Source: Dactylorhiza incarnata (lineage: Eukaryota; Streptophyta; Magnoliopsida; Asparagales; Orchidaceae). From it: 64,000 nt of DNA. The translations under genes and the position numbers were made by a program. Where the stretch lies: positions 2,108,001 through 2,172,000 of the forward strand of contig JAWHQI010000276.1 in NCBI GenBank assembly GCA_033032865.1, written 5' to 3'. Below, piece by piece: positions 9,551-20,461 of the stretch (position 1 is the first letter of the stretch; each line of letters opens with the position of its first letter). A model generated the notes under the pieces. The model worked only from the letters and a program-made list of their open reading frames with translations. It was not told where the DNA came from and ran no database searches.

Positions 9551-11009
9551 TCATTTGAACGGTTTGATCTTTAGGTAAACCCAATCACCAATGGAGAACT
9601 CGACGTTCCGGTGATTTGTATTGTAATACTTTGCCTGCCTATCCTGGGCAATGAGCAACAGCTCTCGAATTGCCCGGATTGATGTATTTGCTTCATCCAC
9701 GTCCTTGCGTTTCAACAACTTCGTGTCGCCCGTTTCAGCCCAAGCCAACGGTGTACGACATTTTCTACCATAAAGAGCCTCGAAAGGTGCCATCTTTATA
9801 CTTGCTTGGTAGTTGTTGTTGTAGGCAAACTCAATCATATATAGATGATCTTCCCATTTCTTTCCGAAGTCCAAAGCGCACATCCTTAGCATGTATTCCA
9901 TCGTCCTATTGGTCCTTTCGGTCTGTCCATCTGTTTGCGGGTGGAAGGTCGTGCTAAATTTTAGCTTGGTACCCAATAATTGATGAATCAGCCTCCAATC
10001 GTTTGACGTGAACCGCCCATCACGATCGCTCACGATGCTACGGGGAACCCCGTGCAACCATACGATATTATCAACGTATAACTTTGCTAGCTTTTCTACG
10101 GAGTCGTCTTTCCAGTTCGGAATAAAGTGCGAAACTTTCGTCAATCGATCTACGATCACCCAGATGGCGTCGTTTCCATGTTGCGATTTCGGCAATCCAT
10201 GCATGAAATCCATCGAAATATCGTCGAACTTCCATTCCGGGATCGGTAAAGACTTTAGAAACCCACCAGGTCTTCGACATTCAGCCTTCACCAACACGCA
10301 AGTGTGATACTTGGCCACGTAGAGTGCAATGTCTTTCTTCATTCCTGGCCACCAAAAGAGCTTCTTCATATCCATGTACATCTTTTTGCTCCCAGGGTGG
10401 ATCGAGTACTTGGTAAAGTGAGCCTCGTACATCAATTCCACCCGTAATGTACCAACATTTGGGACGCACAATCTGTCGTTTTTCCACATAAGATCATCTT
10501 CGAAGGAGAAATCAGCGTTTGACCCATCAACGGTCTCCGCTTTATAACATTTCATGCTCGTATCCAGCTCCAAAGCTTGTCGAACTCGGTCGGCAAGGTC
10601 GTATTGAACCTCCGTCCAGTTCAAACATGCTGAAGGAGACGTTCTTCTATCGACACAAAAGATCTCCAAGGCTTCTAGCTCCCGGATTAGACGTTCATCA
10701 TGCATCAAAATCCAGTTTGCCTGTGCAGGAGCCCGACGACTCAACGCATCCTCAACCACATTTCCTTTCACATGAGTGTATCGAATGTCGAAGGTGTAGT
10801 CCCCAAGGAACTCCATCCACCTCCTTTGTCGCATACTCAACTCCTTCTGATCAAGCAGGTACTTGAGGCTTTTGTGGCCCGTAAAGATGTCGATCTTCAC
10901 GCCATACAAGTAGTGCCTCCAAAGTTTAAGAGCAGATACCACGGCCACTAGCTCCAAATCATGGACCGGGTAGTTCCTCTCATGTACCTTTAACTAGCAG
11001 GAGCCATAG
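9551..11009 (-). pseudogene. D pol: RNase H C-terminal part and integrase
   Basis: Reads RNase H remainder ([14 protein letters not shown]..., [14 protein letters not shown]) followed by integrase. The zinc-binding HHCC motif is damaged: H-x6-H is present, but the first Cys of the usual CxxC is Tyr (KYHTC). The DDE residues are present: D in [10 protein letters not shown] in [10 protein letters not shown] in [11 protein letters not shown]. Integrase joins cDNA to chromosomal DNA. Breaks: a TGA at 9551-9553 where CGA is expected, and near the B insertion a TAG at 10994-10996 and a one-base deletion. After B the same domain continues at 18493. Confidence 0.85.
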
Positions 11010-12359
11010 TGAAAGTGCACAGTTAACCTCACAAGAATTCTCTAGAGGGGGTGAATAGAGATTTAAAAATACTTTGTGCAATTATATATATATGTAATAA
11101 TCACAGATTTAAGCTTCCCACACACCAACAAGAATTAAGCAAGTAAAGAAGAAAAATAGCAAGAAGAAAATCACATCACAACACAAAGAAATATAGTGGT
11201 TCCCCAAACTTTGGGTAGTCCACTCTTTTACCCCCTTTGGTAGGAATTCACTAACTTGTACTGAGTCTTTTGATAAGGAGACTCTTAGAACCAGACTGAG
11301 TCTTTTGATAAGGAGACTCTTAGAACCAGACTGAGTCTTTTGGTAAGGAGACTCTTAGAACCACTACAACTGAATTTTTTGAAGAGAGATTCTAAAAACT
11401 CTTTTACACAATTTGAAAATGAAATAAGAATGAGAAGAAGAAGTAGAACAAGTAGAAGAGCAGAAAACAATATATGTAAGAAAGAATCTTCTTCCTAGTA
11501 AGAAGATTAGAAGCACAAGTATAGTGAATATGATCTCTCTTCTATAGTGAGAAGGAGATTGTAGCCCTTTCTCTCTTTTAGTGAGAGCTTTCAGAAATTG
11601 CAGCAGTATGACTTCAGAAGAAGGAGAAGAAGAAGTCTTGTTGTTTGCTTCAGCACACTATCACTTCTCTCAACTTTTCTCACTCTTCTCTTGGGAGCTT
11701 TTCCTCTTTTTCAAATGGATGGAGTGGATCACTTCTACTTTTTCTCTGCCGACTTCCCTCTTATTTATAGCTCTGTTTATTCAAAGAATACTATAGGAGA
11801 ATAATCAATTAGTAGTTAGAGAAATGGTAAGAGAGAAAAGATCCCATAATCAATATTTCTGTAGAAAGAAAGAGATTATTCTGATTTCAAATAATATCCA
11901 TAATAAACTTAATCAATTTAGCCAAGAATCACTTAGAAGGAAAGACTGATTCAAAACGGCTAGAAAAGAGTAATATCATTCCATAAAATTAAGATCTATA
12001 GATAGAAGGAAAGAAATCTGGCGTGTTTTGAATTTGAAATAGAATCGACGTACGTCGATTACTATTTGACGTAAGCGTCGATTTCAGACTGGATGGACGT
12101 CGAGAGGAGAATATGGAAGGTGCGTCGACTAAGATACGTCGACTTCACTAGATACGTCGACTAGAAGTCAGAGTTACGTCGACATAGGTTACGTCAAATT
12201 CTGTTTAGAGCTACTCCGACTCATTCTGAGAGGAATGTCGACTATACTTCGACGTTGCAACGAATACTATTCGACGCATATTTACTTAGACTAATATTTC
12301 ATTCTTAGAATTTATATCCTACTCATTTTTAGGGGTTAAGATAAATCATTTCCCCAACA
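11010..12359 (-). repeat. 3' LTR of element B
   Basis: 1350 bases. Minus-strand start TGTTGGGGAAATG, end ACTTTCA. The likely TATA box is TATAAATAA on the minus strand (11761-11769). Upstream of it (12040-12290) are many TCGA-cored palindromes, including the perfect 18-mer AATCGACGTACGTCGATT (12043-12060). A purine tract AAATAGGGGGAGAT (minus strand, just right of 12359) is the plus-strand primer site of this element. A hydrophobic open frame at 11285-11470 recurs in the other LTR and is not a gene. Confidence 0.9.
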
Positions 12360-12541
12360 ATCTCCCCCTATTTGTCTTAACCCTATTCAGGGAGAAATTG
12401 TACCAGCTTTTAATCAACAAGCAAGGCATTCATATAGAAAAGAAATATGTTAAGTAATCAGAAGAAAATATAATCAGACTTCATAAACAGTATTTAATCA
12501 TGGAGGAAAGAGTATAGAGTATATCAACATTGTTTAACACA

Positions 12542-14300
12542 TTACTCTGGAGGGGTAGGAGGAGTTTTTCTTTTCCTAGTGAATACTAAAGTTTTTGGAG
12601 AAGTGGGTTGCTCCTTCTCAGTAACAGGTGGTTCACTCAGCTCCCCCTGAGCCACAGCAGTTTGCTCCCCCTGAGATGGAACTTCCTTTGAGCCTTCTAC
12701 TTCTGCCTCTTCAGTTTCTTTCTCAGCTCCAGCTTCAATTATGTCAGCATTTGGCTCCCCCTGAGCTTCAGCTTCCTCTTCTTTCTCAGCATCAGTTTCC
12801 TTTTCAACTTCTGCTCTGCTAGCCTCCTCTAGAAAGAGGACTACTTGTTGTGTAGCTTCTCTTACTATAAAGAGTACATCTGTTATCTGGTCCTCAGTAT
12901 GTGGCTCTGGTACTAATTCATTCCCAATTATCTGACGACCATCAAATTTTGAAGTAGGAAGGGACTTGTGTGAGAGAGATTTGAGACTTGAGAGCAGCTC
13001 TTCATCTAATTTCTCCCCCTTCTTGACCTTCTTAGCTAAGGAGGTTAAGAAAGACTTGGTCACTTTAGAGGAAGAGATAGAGGACTTCAAGCTTTGCACA
13101 GAGGCATTGACCCCATCTATTTGGGTTTGCATATGCATGATGGAGGAGTGAAGTTGAGAGCAGTGTCCATCCAGCATGTCCTGAAATTTTTGGGTTGCTG
13201 ACTGGATACACTGGGTGATGAGGTTTTCAGTGGATGGAGATGGTTCATGTTGTGTTGGAGGAGGAGGAGACAATGGAGGAGGAGGAGATAATGGTGGAGG
13301 TGTATGTGATGAAGGTGGAGAGGGGACTGTATCATTTTGATGAGGTGTATTTGATGGAGGAGGTGGAGGAATGGAGGAGGGTTGAGCAGGTGATTGAGTT
13401 GGTATTTGTGAAGGTGTGGATGATGGTGGTACAGAAGAGATGTCTGTATGAGTAGGAGGAGGAGGTTAAGATGGATGAGCAGGAGAGTTAGGAGGACATG
13501 GAGTCCTTTCAGGAATGGCACCAGGCTTGGGGATTTGCCTGGTCCATTTTGAGAAGAGAGCAATGGACATCCTTTTGCCAGGAGGGATGGGAATTCCTTT
13601 TGACCTGCATTGGTCAGGGAAGGAGTGGAAAAGTACCTGACTCATAATTCTCATGTAAGCATTTTCGTTGTGAGAATATTTGTACCCTATCATTTTGAGT
13701 AAGCAGCTGGCCCAGTTTACTTTCTTCTTCAGTACAAGTGCCCCCATGATGTTCAGTTGCTGCTTGGGCACTGCATCATGGGCAGAGATCTTACAGAGTA
13801 GTACTTTTCCTACTATGTCTGCCAGTAGCCTATACTCATCAGAAAAATCTATTTTCTTCAGATGGATTGGTTTATCTTTGGAGAATTTCATGGTGATTAA
13901 CAGACTTTTGATTTCATCAGGGGTGAGTTCCACAGGTTCATCACCTGATAGGGGGAGATTAATTTAGTTACTCTCTAGGGAATAATTTGCTTTCCCCTTT
14001 TTGATTTGAACAAAGATAGTGTTGGTATGTACCTGATGGGAGATCAAAAGTGTTCCTAATGTGTTCTGCAGAGATTGAGACAGGTGTCTCATAGATTGTT
14101 CCGGTGATTTCTCCTTGCTCAGATATCTGAACATGATTCATTAACTCTGTGAGTTCAGTTTCTAGGAGTTTTCATCTTGTGGAGATGAGTTTATCTAGGT
14201 CGGCTTCAGTGAAAAGAGCTATGATGCTCTTATAGTTTTCGGCGGCAGCTTGGAAGGATTCAAGATCAATGTCGAAACCAGAGTTGATCTTAGGAGCCAT
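12542..14300 (-). pseudogene. Extra ORF after gag in B ('plant transposon protein'/env-like position), spliced
   Basis: Homologous in layout to the extra ORF of element C. It starts at the ATG of 14300 (GFDIDLESF motif shared with C). A stop lies near 14180. An 88-base candidate intron 14032-13945 (donor GTACATACC, acceptor CCCCCTATCAG) joins 'DLPSG' to 'DEPVELTPDE' where C reads straight through. The domain 'LLADIVGKVLLCKISAHDAV...' matches C 'FLADVVGKVLMGKSLAHDYI...'. Then follow a stop at 13466, a Pro-rich linker, a helical segment (13230-12960) and an acidic Ser/Glu-rich tail ending at 12542. Resembles plant proteins annotated as 'putative plant transposon protein'; function unknown. It takes the place of env-like genes in SIRE elements, but I see no membrane segment. 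Confidence 0.6.
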
Positions 14301-14505
14301 TTTAGGTTAGGAGAGAGAGGAAGAAACGGCTGGACTGAGGAGGAAAGAGGATGAAAGATGCAGTGAGCTTGCAGATTTCTAACGGAAGAGTTTATTTAAA
14401 TCAGGTGAAACGTCGAAACGAGACACAATTCGAGGCTTATTCCGTACTTTAGTAGATGCGAACGAAAAAAATTTAGTGTTGTCGCTCTTTTTCATGAAGT
14501 TGACG

Positions 14506-15195
14506 TTACGTCGAGTGGGATTCGACGTAAGCGTCGATATAGTTTGAGTTGAGAAGATAGGGTCTCCTATCGACGTATGCGTCGATTTAAGAAATCGACG
14601 TGAGTTTTACTTTGTCTGAAGATTCCAGGTTTTTCTTGAGGGATTCTTTCTTCCTAATCCTAAAGTTTTCTAAGTTACCCTAGGACTAATTTTATGAACA
14701 ATTTGATTGATTATGCCAACACTGTTTGGCAGTGTGGCCAATTTTATTGCAAATATATCACATAATTTTCTTTTGACTAAGGAAATTTGAGTTTAGGGAG
14801 GAATAGAGATGGTGATTAGGATAAAAGTTTTGATCAGGATAGTAATTTTGATTATGAAAAGATTTTTGATTAGAATAGAAGTTTTGATCAGGATGAAAGG
14901 GTCCTGAATGGGGGTTAAGATAGAAAGTTTTTGAAGAATACCCATGTCCTGTATTTAAGTTGCTCTGAGGTTTTATGCGTCGATATCTATTCGACATATG
15001 TTGAGAGTTGTGTCGATATAAATTCGACGCTTTCTCCTGATTGCGTTGATCTGGAATCGATGCATGGAAGTAGTTGCGTCGATTGTAAGTCGACGCAATT
15101 TTATTCATGCGTCGATTTGAGGTCGAAGCATCTGAGAGATTGCGTCGAGTAGAATTCGACGTACTATCATTCATGCTTCGATATGAAGTCGACGC
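14506..15195. repeat. Dispersed GCGTCGA-N7-TCGACGC inverted repeats in B interior
   Basis: At least eight units with a seven-base spacer. Perfect ones: TTACGTCGA/TCGACGTAA (14506-14514/14522-14530) and TTGCGTCGA/TCGACGCAA (15074-15082/15090-15098). One- or two-mismatch copies start at 14975, 15010, 15107, 15140 and 15173. ATCGACG/CGTCGAT (14569-14575/14580-14586) has a four-base spacer. They cover both the gag 3' end and the spacer behind it. Confidence 0.85.
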
Positions 15196-17019
15196 AATTG
15201 TGTCTTCACAGATTTTATTTTTCCCTTTTTCTGGTTGGAGTTTTGTTTCTTTATAACTTGTTTCTTTTGGCCTAGTTGCCTTCTCATAGGTAGTTTGAGA
15301 GTTTTCTTCTGAATGGTATGATGATGATTCATCAAGGTGGTTTATCTCCTTGTGGGTGAAGTCTTCTTCTTTATTTCGTGAGTCTTCTTCTAAGTTTGTT
15401 GATCTAATGGGTTTAGTATATTTGACAGGGCTCATCCAAGCAGGTTTGGTAGATGGTATTGAACTAGTTGAAGGGTCATCCCCTAGCCCCAAATTTTTAT
15501 ATCTTATTGTTTGTTTATCAGTGATTTCTTTAAGAGTTTGGCTTCTGATTTTTATAGATTCTTCAAAAGCTTTTGCCTGGGATACCTTATTCTTAAGAAG
15601 TTGATTTTCTATTTTAGCACTATTTATTTCCTTTTCTGTTTTATAGATTTCACATCTTAGTTCATAATTTTTTGAACATGTATCCTCTATTTTTCTCATT
15701 TTAATTTATTCTTTTAGATCCTTAATTTCTTGTTTAGCTTTTAGTTGATCTAAACAGAGTCTTTCAAAATCATTTTTAAAATCATCACATAGAAAATCTA
15801 TTTCATCAAAAATGCTTACCTCATCCTTATCCTCAGATTCCTCTATGAGAGTAAGGCTATCTTCTTTGGTTGTTGAAGAGATGCTTCCTTATGATCCTGT
15901 TTCACTCCATGATTCAGCAACACATTCTTCTTCTGTGCTTCCAAGAGCCATTAAGCATAGGTCTTCTTGCTTAGACTCTTCATTGTCACTTTTAGATGAA
16001 GTGCTGTCTTCAGAATCTGTCTCACTCCAAGCTTCTGCAATGAAGCCACTTTTTTTCTTCTTCCCCTTTTTCTTGAGATCTTTCTTTTTCAGATCTTTCT
16101 TCTTCTCAGCATTCTCTGGACATTCTGGAGTAATATGTCCAGTTTTCCTGCAGGAATAGCAAACAATTTCTTTAGAAGGAGTCTTGTCATACCTTGATTT
16201 TGACTCTCTCCTTCTAGACCCATCTGGCCTAACCTATTTCTTGAATCTTCTGTCCAGGAGGCTGAACAGTTCTTCTTCAGTAACAGAGGTTTCTTCTTCT
16301 GTTGCTTTTAATGCAATGTTTCTATCTTTTGAGGAGGTTGGAGTGTTTTTCCTTCTTTCCTTCTCTTCTCTAGTTTTCGATAGTTGCTCATAGGATTTAA
16401 GTTTTCCTAAGAGAGCATCTGTTGAGATTTCCTTTTGTCCTCTTGTATCTCTTATAGCCCATATTCTTGAGTCTCATGAACTTGGGAGACTCATTAACAA
16501 TTTGTCATTGATCTCTGTGAGAGAGATCTCTCTATCCAAGCTCCTTAATTGATTGATGATCAGACTGAATCTGTCATACATCTCAAATATGGTTTCTTCA
16601 TGCTTCTTTTGAAAGTTCCCATATTGGGAGATCAATAGAGCCTTTTTATCTTTCCTTTCATCAGCACTTCCTTCTACCATCTTTGTAAGAGCCTCCCAGA
16701 TTTCTTTGGCTGATTCACAGTCAACAACCCTTTCAAAGATTTCATCTGAGAGGGTTGAGACAAGAATGTTCACAGCTTTTGCATCACATGTTCCTGCCTT
16801 CTTCTCTTCAACTGTCCACTCAGCCTTTGGAACAAGTGTTTGAGTCACTTCACCACTTGAGTCTCTTCTATAAGGCTTGGGAGGACCTGTCAAGATAATA
16901 TTAAACAAATCTTCATCAACAGAATTCATATAGATCCTAATTCTTGTTTTCCAAACTGCAAACTTTTCAAGATTGCACATTGGTGGTCTGGTGGAAGCAT
17001 AATCCTTGATTTGTGCCAT
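14758..17019 (-). pseudogene. Copia gag of element B
   Basis: Gag from the ATG at 17019 to a stop at 14758, one frame broken by several stops. Motifs in order: 'STRPPMCNLEKFAVWKTRIRIYM' (N-terminal UBN2/DUF4219-like), 'AKEIWEALTKMVEGSADERKDKKALL', a CCHC zinc knuckle CYSCRKTGHITPEC (around 16140-16180), then a Ser/Asp/Glu-rich region, a coiled coil (15690-15550) and an Asn/Tyr/His-rich end (14900-14760). The first stop, TGA at 16474-16476, stands where TGG (the conserved Trp of PSSW) is expected. Capsid/RNA-binding protein. No protease motif follows. Confidence 0.8.
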
Positions 17020-17123
17020 GTGAATAAAATAGCTTTTAGAAATATATATATATATATATATGAGGTAGGATCTTTTTGATCAAGGAGTTACCCTTTTTAG
17101 ATCAACCTCCCTCTGATACAAAT

Positions 17124-18487
17124 TGAAAGTGCACAGTTAACCTCACTAGAATTCTCTAGAGGGGGGGGGGTGAATAGAGATTTAAAAATACTTTGTGCAA
17201 TTATATATATATATATATGTGTAATAATCACATATTTAAGCTTCCCACACACCAACAAAAATTAAGCAAGTAAAGAAGAAAAATAGCAAGAAGAAAATCA
17301 CAACACAACACAAAGAAATATAGTGGTTCCCCAAACTTTGGGTAGTCCACTCTTCTACCCCCTTTGGTAGGAATTCACTAACTTGCACTGAGTCTTTTGA
17401 TAAGGAGACTCTTAGAACCAGACTGAGTCTTTTGATAAGGAGACTCTTAAAACCAGACTGAGCCTTTTGGTAAGGAGACTCTTAGAACCACTACAACTGA
17501 ATTTTTTGAAGAGAGATTCTAAAAACTCTTTTACACAATTTGAAAATGAAATAAGAATGAGAAGAAGAAGTAGAACAAGTAGAAGAGCAGAAAACAATAT
17601 ATGTAAGAAAGAATCTTCTTCCTAGCAAAAAGATTAGAAGCACAAGTATAGTGAATATGATCTCTCTTCTATAGTGAGAAGGAGATTGTAGCCCTTTCTC
17701 TCTTTTAGTGAGAGCTTTCAGAAATTGCAGCAGTATGACTTCAGAAGAAGGAGAAGAAGAAGTCTTGTTGTTTGCTTCAGCACACTATCACTTCTCTCAG
17801 CTTTTCTCACTCTTCTCTTGGGAGCTTTTCCTCTTTTTCAAATGGATGGAGTGGATCACTTCTACTTTTTCTCTGCCGACTTCCCTCTTATTTATAGCTC
17901 TGTTTATTCAAAGAATACTATAGGAGAATAATCAATTAGTAGTTAGAGAAATGGTAAGAGAGAAAAGATCCCATAATCAATATTTCTGTAGAAGGAAAGA
18001 GATTATTCTGATTTCAAATAATATTCATAATAAACTTAATCAATTTAGCCAAAAATCATTTAGAAGGAATGACTGATTCAAAATGGCTAGAAAAGAATAA
18101 TATCATTCCATAAAATTAAGATCTACAGATAGAAGGAAAGAAATCTGGCGTGTTTTGAATTTGACATAGAAATCGACATACGTCAATTACTATTCGACGT
18201 AAGCGTCGATTTCAGACTGGCTGGACGTCGAGAGGAGAATATGGAAGGTTCGTCGACTAAGATACGTCGACTTCACTAGATACGTCGACTAGAAGTTAGA
18301 GTTACGTCGACATAGGTTACGTCGAATTCTGTTTAGAGCTACTCCAACTCATTCTGAGAGGAACGTCGACTATACTTCGACGTTGCGTCGAATACTATTC
18401 GACGCATATTTACTTAGACTAATATTTCATTCTTAGAATTTATATCCTACTCATTTTTAGGGGTTAAGATAAATCATTTCCCCAACA
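17124..18487 (-). repeat. 5' LTR of element B
   Basis: 1364 bases, same as 11010-12359 with scattered substitutions and microsatellite length changes (a longer G run at about 17161-17170 and a longer TA run near 17205-17220). The minus-strand TATA is TATAAATAA at 17888-17896. Next to it the primer site reads TTTGTATCAGAG (17112-17123), one base off the usual TGGTATCAGAG. A pure TA run lies at about 17043-17062 in the leader. Confidence 0.9.
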
Positions 18488-18492
18488 CATAG

Positions 18493-19290
18493 GCAATTAC
18501 ATTTCTGAACTACACCAGAACGCAACCCAAGCCACTCCCCGAGGCGTCGCTATATATTTCGTAACCTTCTGTTCCACATGGCGAGCATAGAATGGGCGTC
18601 GTGGTCATACGGCTCTTCAGTTCCTCAAAAGCTCGTGCGCACTCTGGCGACAAAACGAACTTATGATCTTTCCTAGTCAGTTTAGTGAGAGGAAGTGCGA
18701 CCCTCGAGAAGTTCTCAACAAAGCGCCTATAATAGCCGACGAGTCCTAAGAAACTTCGGACTTCCGCTACATTTTTCAACACAGGCCACGCTCGGATCGC
18801 TTCTATTTTCGACGGATCTACCGCAATTCCATCCCCACTAACAACATGACCCAGGAATGCTACTGACGATAGCCAAAACTCGCACTTGGAGAACTTAGCA
18901 TATAGTTGACTCCTCCTCAGGGTGCTCAAAACTGCGTGCAGATGCTCTGCATGCTCCTCCTCCGACTGAGAGTATACCAAAATGTCGTCAATGAAGACGA
19001 TCACAAATTGATACAAATACTCTCGGAACGTTCTAATCATTAAGTCCATGAATACCAACGGTGCATTAGACAGACCGAACGGCATAACCGTGAACTCATA
19101 GTGCCCAAAGAGGGTATTGAACGCTGTCTTTGGAATGTCACAATCCCGTATACAAAGCTAATAATAGTTCGACCTTAAGTCTAGCTTAGAGTATACCGTC
19201 TACCCAACTAGTTGGTCGAATAAGTCATCGATTCTCAGAATCGGATAACGGTTCTTCTCGGTCAGCTTAGTCCGCTACTACTAGGACAAG
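18493..19290 (-). pseudogene. D pol: reverse transcriptase and start of RNase H
   Basis: RT fragment of chromovirus D. From about 19290: 'KNRYPILRIDDLFDQLVG' (with a stop where palm-domain residues are expected), '[27 protein letters not shown]', the catalytic FIDD box, then the connection and '[14 protein letters not shown]', the first catalytic Asp of RNase H. A TAG at 18510-18512 stands where CAG is expected, 18 bases from the B insertion. The N-terminal third of RT and the protease are absent. RT copies the element RNA into cDNA; this copy cannot. Confidence 0.85.
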
Positions 19291-19441
19291 ACCAAAGTTG
19301 GGCTTAGGCCCCGAATCCTTCAACAAGGTGAAGAACATCTTCGCGCCTTTTCACAGCTTCTCCTATCCGCACTCATTCGAGATCAATTGGGCAGCATTAC
19401 GGTGGCCACACTGCTATCTCTATCCGCACACGGGGTAGAAA
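19291..19441 (-). other. Deletion scar between D gag and RT
   Basis: About 150 bases where protease and the beginning of RT should lie. The sequence does not read as either, so gag-pol sequence was lost or scrambled here. Confidence 0.5.
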
Positions 19442-20461
19442 TCATATTAATCGATGATCATACATACCTATGGCAACATCGCATTGTTGAATGACCTCTT
19501 GCTGGCCATAAGAGTAGACTCTCTGCTGGGTTAGATAATGCTGGGAAGTCGAAGACTCCACCGCCTTGCCTTTCTCCATAGAAGTTGAACCCATCGCACG
19601 AGCATAGTCTGCTTCTCCGCTTTTTGCCTTTGGGGGACCACTTTGACACACTCGAGCTTTGTGTCCCACCTTTCCGCAAGTGAAACAAATTAAGGAACAC
19701 CGTGCAGTCTTAGCTTCCACAGAGTTGAACTTTCTCTTGTTTCTTCTGAACTCAGACTTGGACTGAGAGACCGGCGCATGAAACTCTAACTTCTTTACAT
19801 TGAAGTCTTTCGCGCGTGGCATACTCTTCCTATCCATTTCCAGAGATTTTGCTTCTTTCACTAAGACGTTGAAGCCAAGTAACATTGGACCCACAAGCAT
19901 TAGTCTTAGGTCATCTCGCAAACCATTGTAGAACTTGTTGACCTTGGTCTCCTCATCTTCCCACATAGACCTCTCATAACGACCCAGACTGATGAACTCA
20001 TTCAGGTACTCATCCACTGAGTGCGCTCCCTGCTCCAGGTGTAAACATTTGTTCTGTAGTGCCAAATGCTTTGTTGAGAGCATGTACCTTTGAAGGAATG
20101 ACTCATGGAAGTTTTCCTAAGAGATTTCGGTAAGTTGTCTCCCACCAAATTTGTGCACCAACTCTTCTTCCCACCAAAGTCTTGCTTCTCTTATAAGTAG
20201 GAAGGTGTCCAAGGATACCAACATATCCTTAGTTATAAGTATTGATGTTAAAGTCCTCTTTATTTCTGACAACCACTCCGCAGCTCTCCCAGGGGATTCG
20301 GTCCCCGCGAAGGATGGAGGGTTGAGGCTCAGAAAGTACTTTAACAGTTGATAGCGCAATTGTGGTTCCGCTTCTGGCTCACTTCCCCTTGTCGGAACCG
20401 GGGCCACAATAAGACTGGGAGGCTGTACCAGCCTTCCTAGCCATGCATTCTGTGCGGCCAT
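19442..20461 (-). pseudogene. Chromovirus D gag
   Basis: Gag reads from 20461 (where F is inserted) down to 19442. Motifs: 'LNPPSFAGTESPGRAAEWLSEIKRTL' and 'EARLWWEE', typical of the plant Ty3/gypsy retrotransposon gag domain, 'LEQGAHSVDEYLNEFISLGRYE', and a CCHC knuckle CFTCGKVGHKARVC (around 19650-19690). A TAG at 20117-20119 stands where TGG (a conserved Trp) is expected. The start codon is the ATG at the F insertion point; the target duplication GCCAT overlaps it, so a few upstream bases continue at 30770. Confidence 0.85.

Larger units (their letters stand above)
11010..18487 (-). mobile_element. Pol-less copia element B (SIRE-like, non-autonomous)
   Basis: 7478-bp insertion in D RNase H, flanked by the 5-bp duplication CATAG (11005-11009 and 18488-18492). 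Two LTRs (11010-12359 and 17124-18487) are nearly identical. The 4.76-kb interior holds gag and an extra spliced ORF but no protease, integrase, RT or RNase H. Near-identical LTRs mean it moved fairly recently, presumably using pol from a relative. Confidence 0.9.

Noticed and set aside
11285..11470. Hydrophobic 61-codon ORF (also 17412-17597)
   Set aside because: Lies inside both B LTRs; it arises from an A/G-rich stretch read backwards and has no family resemblance.
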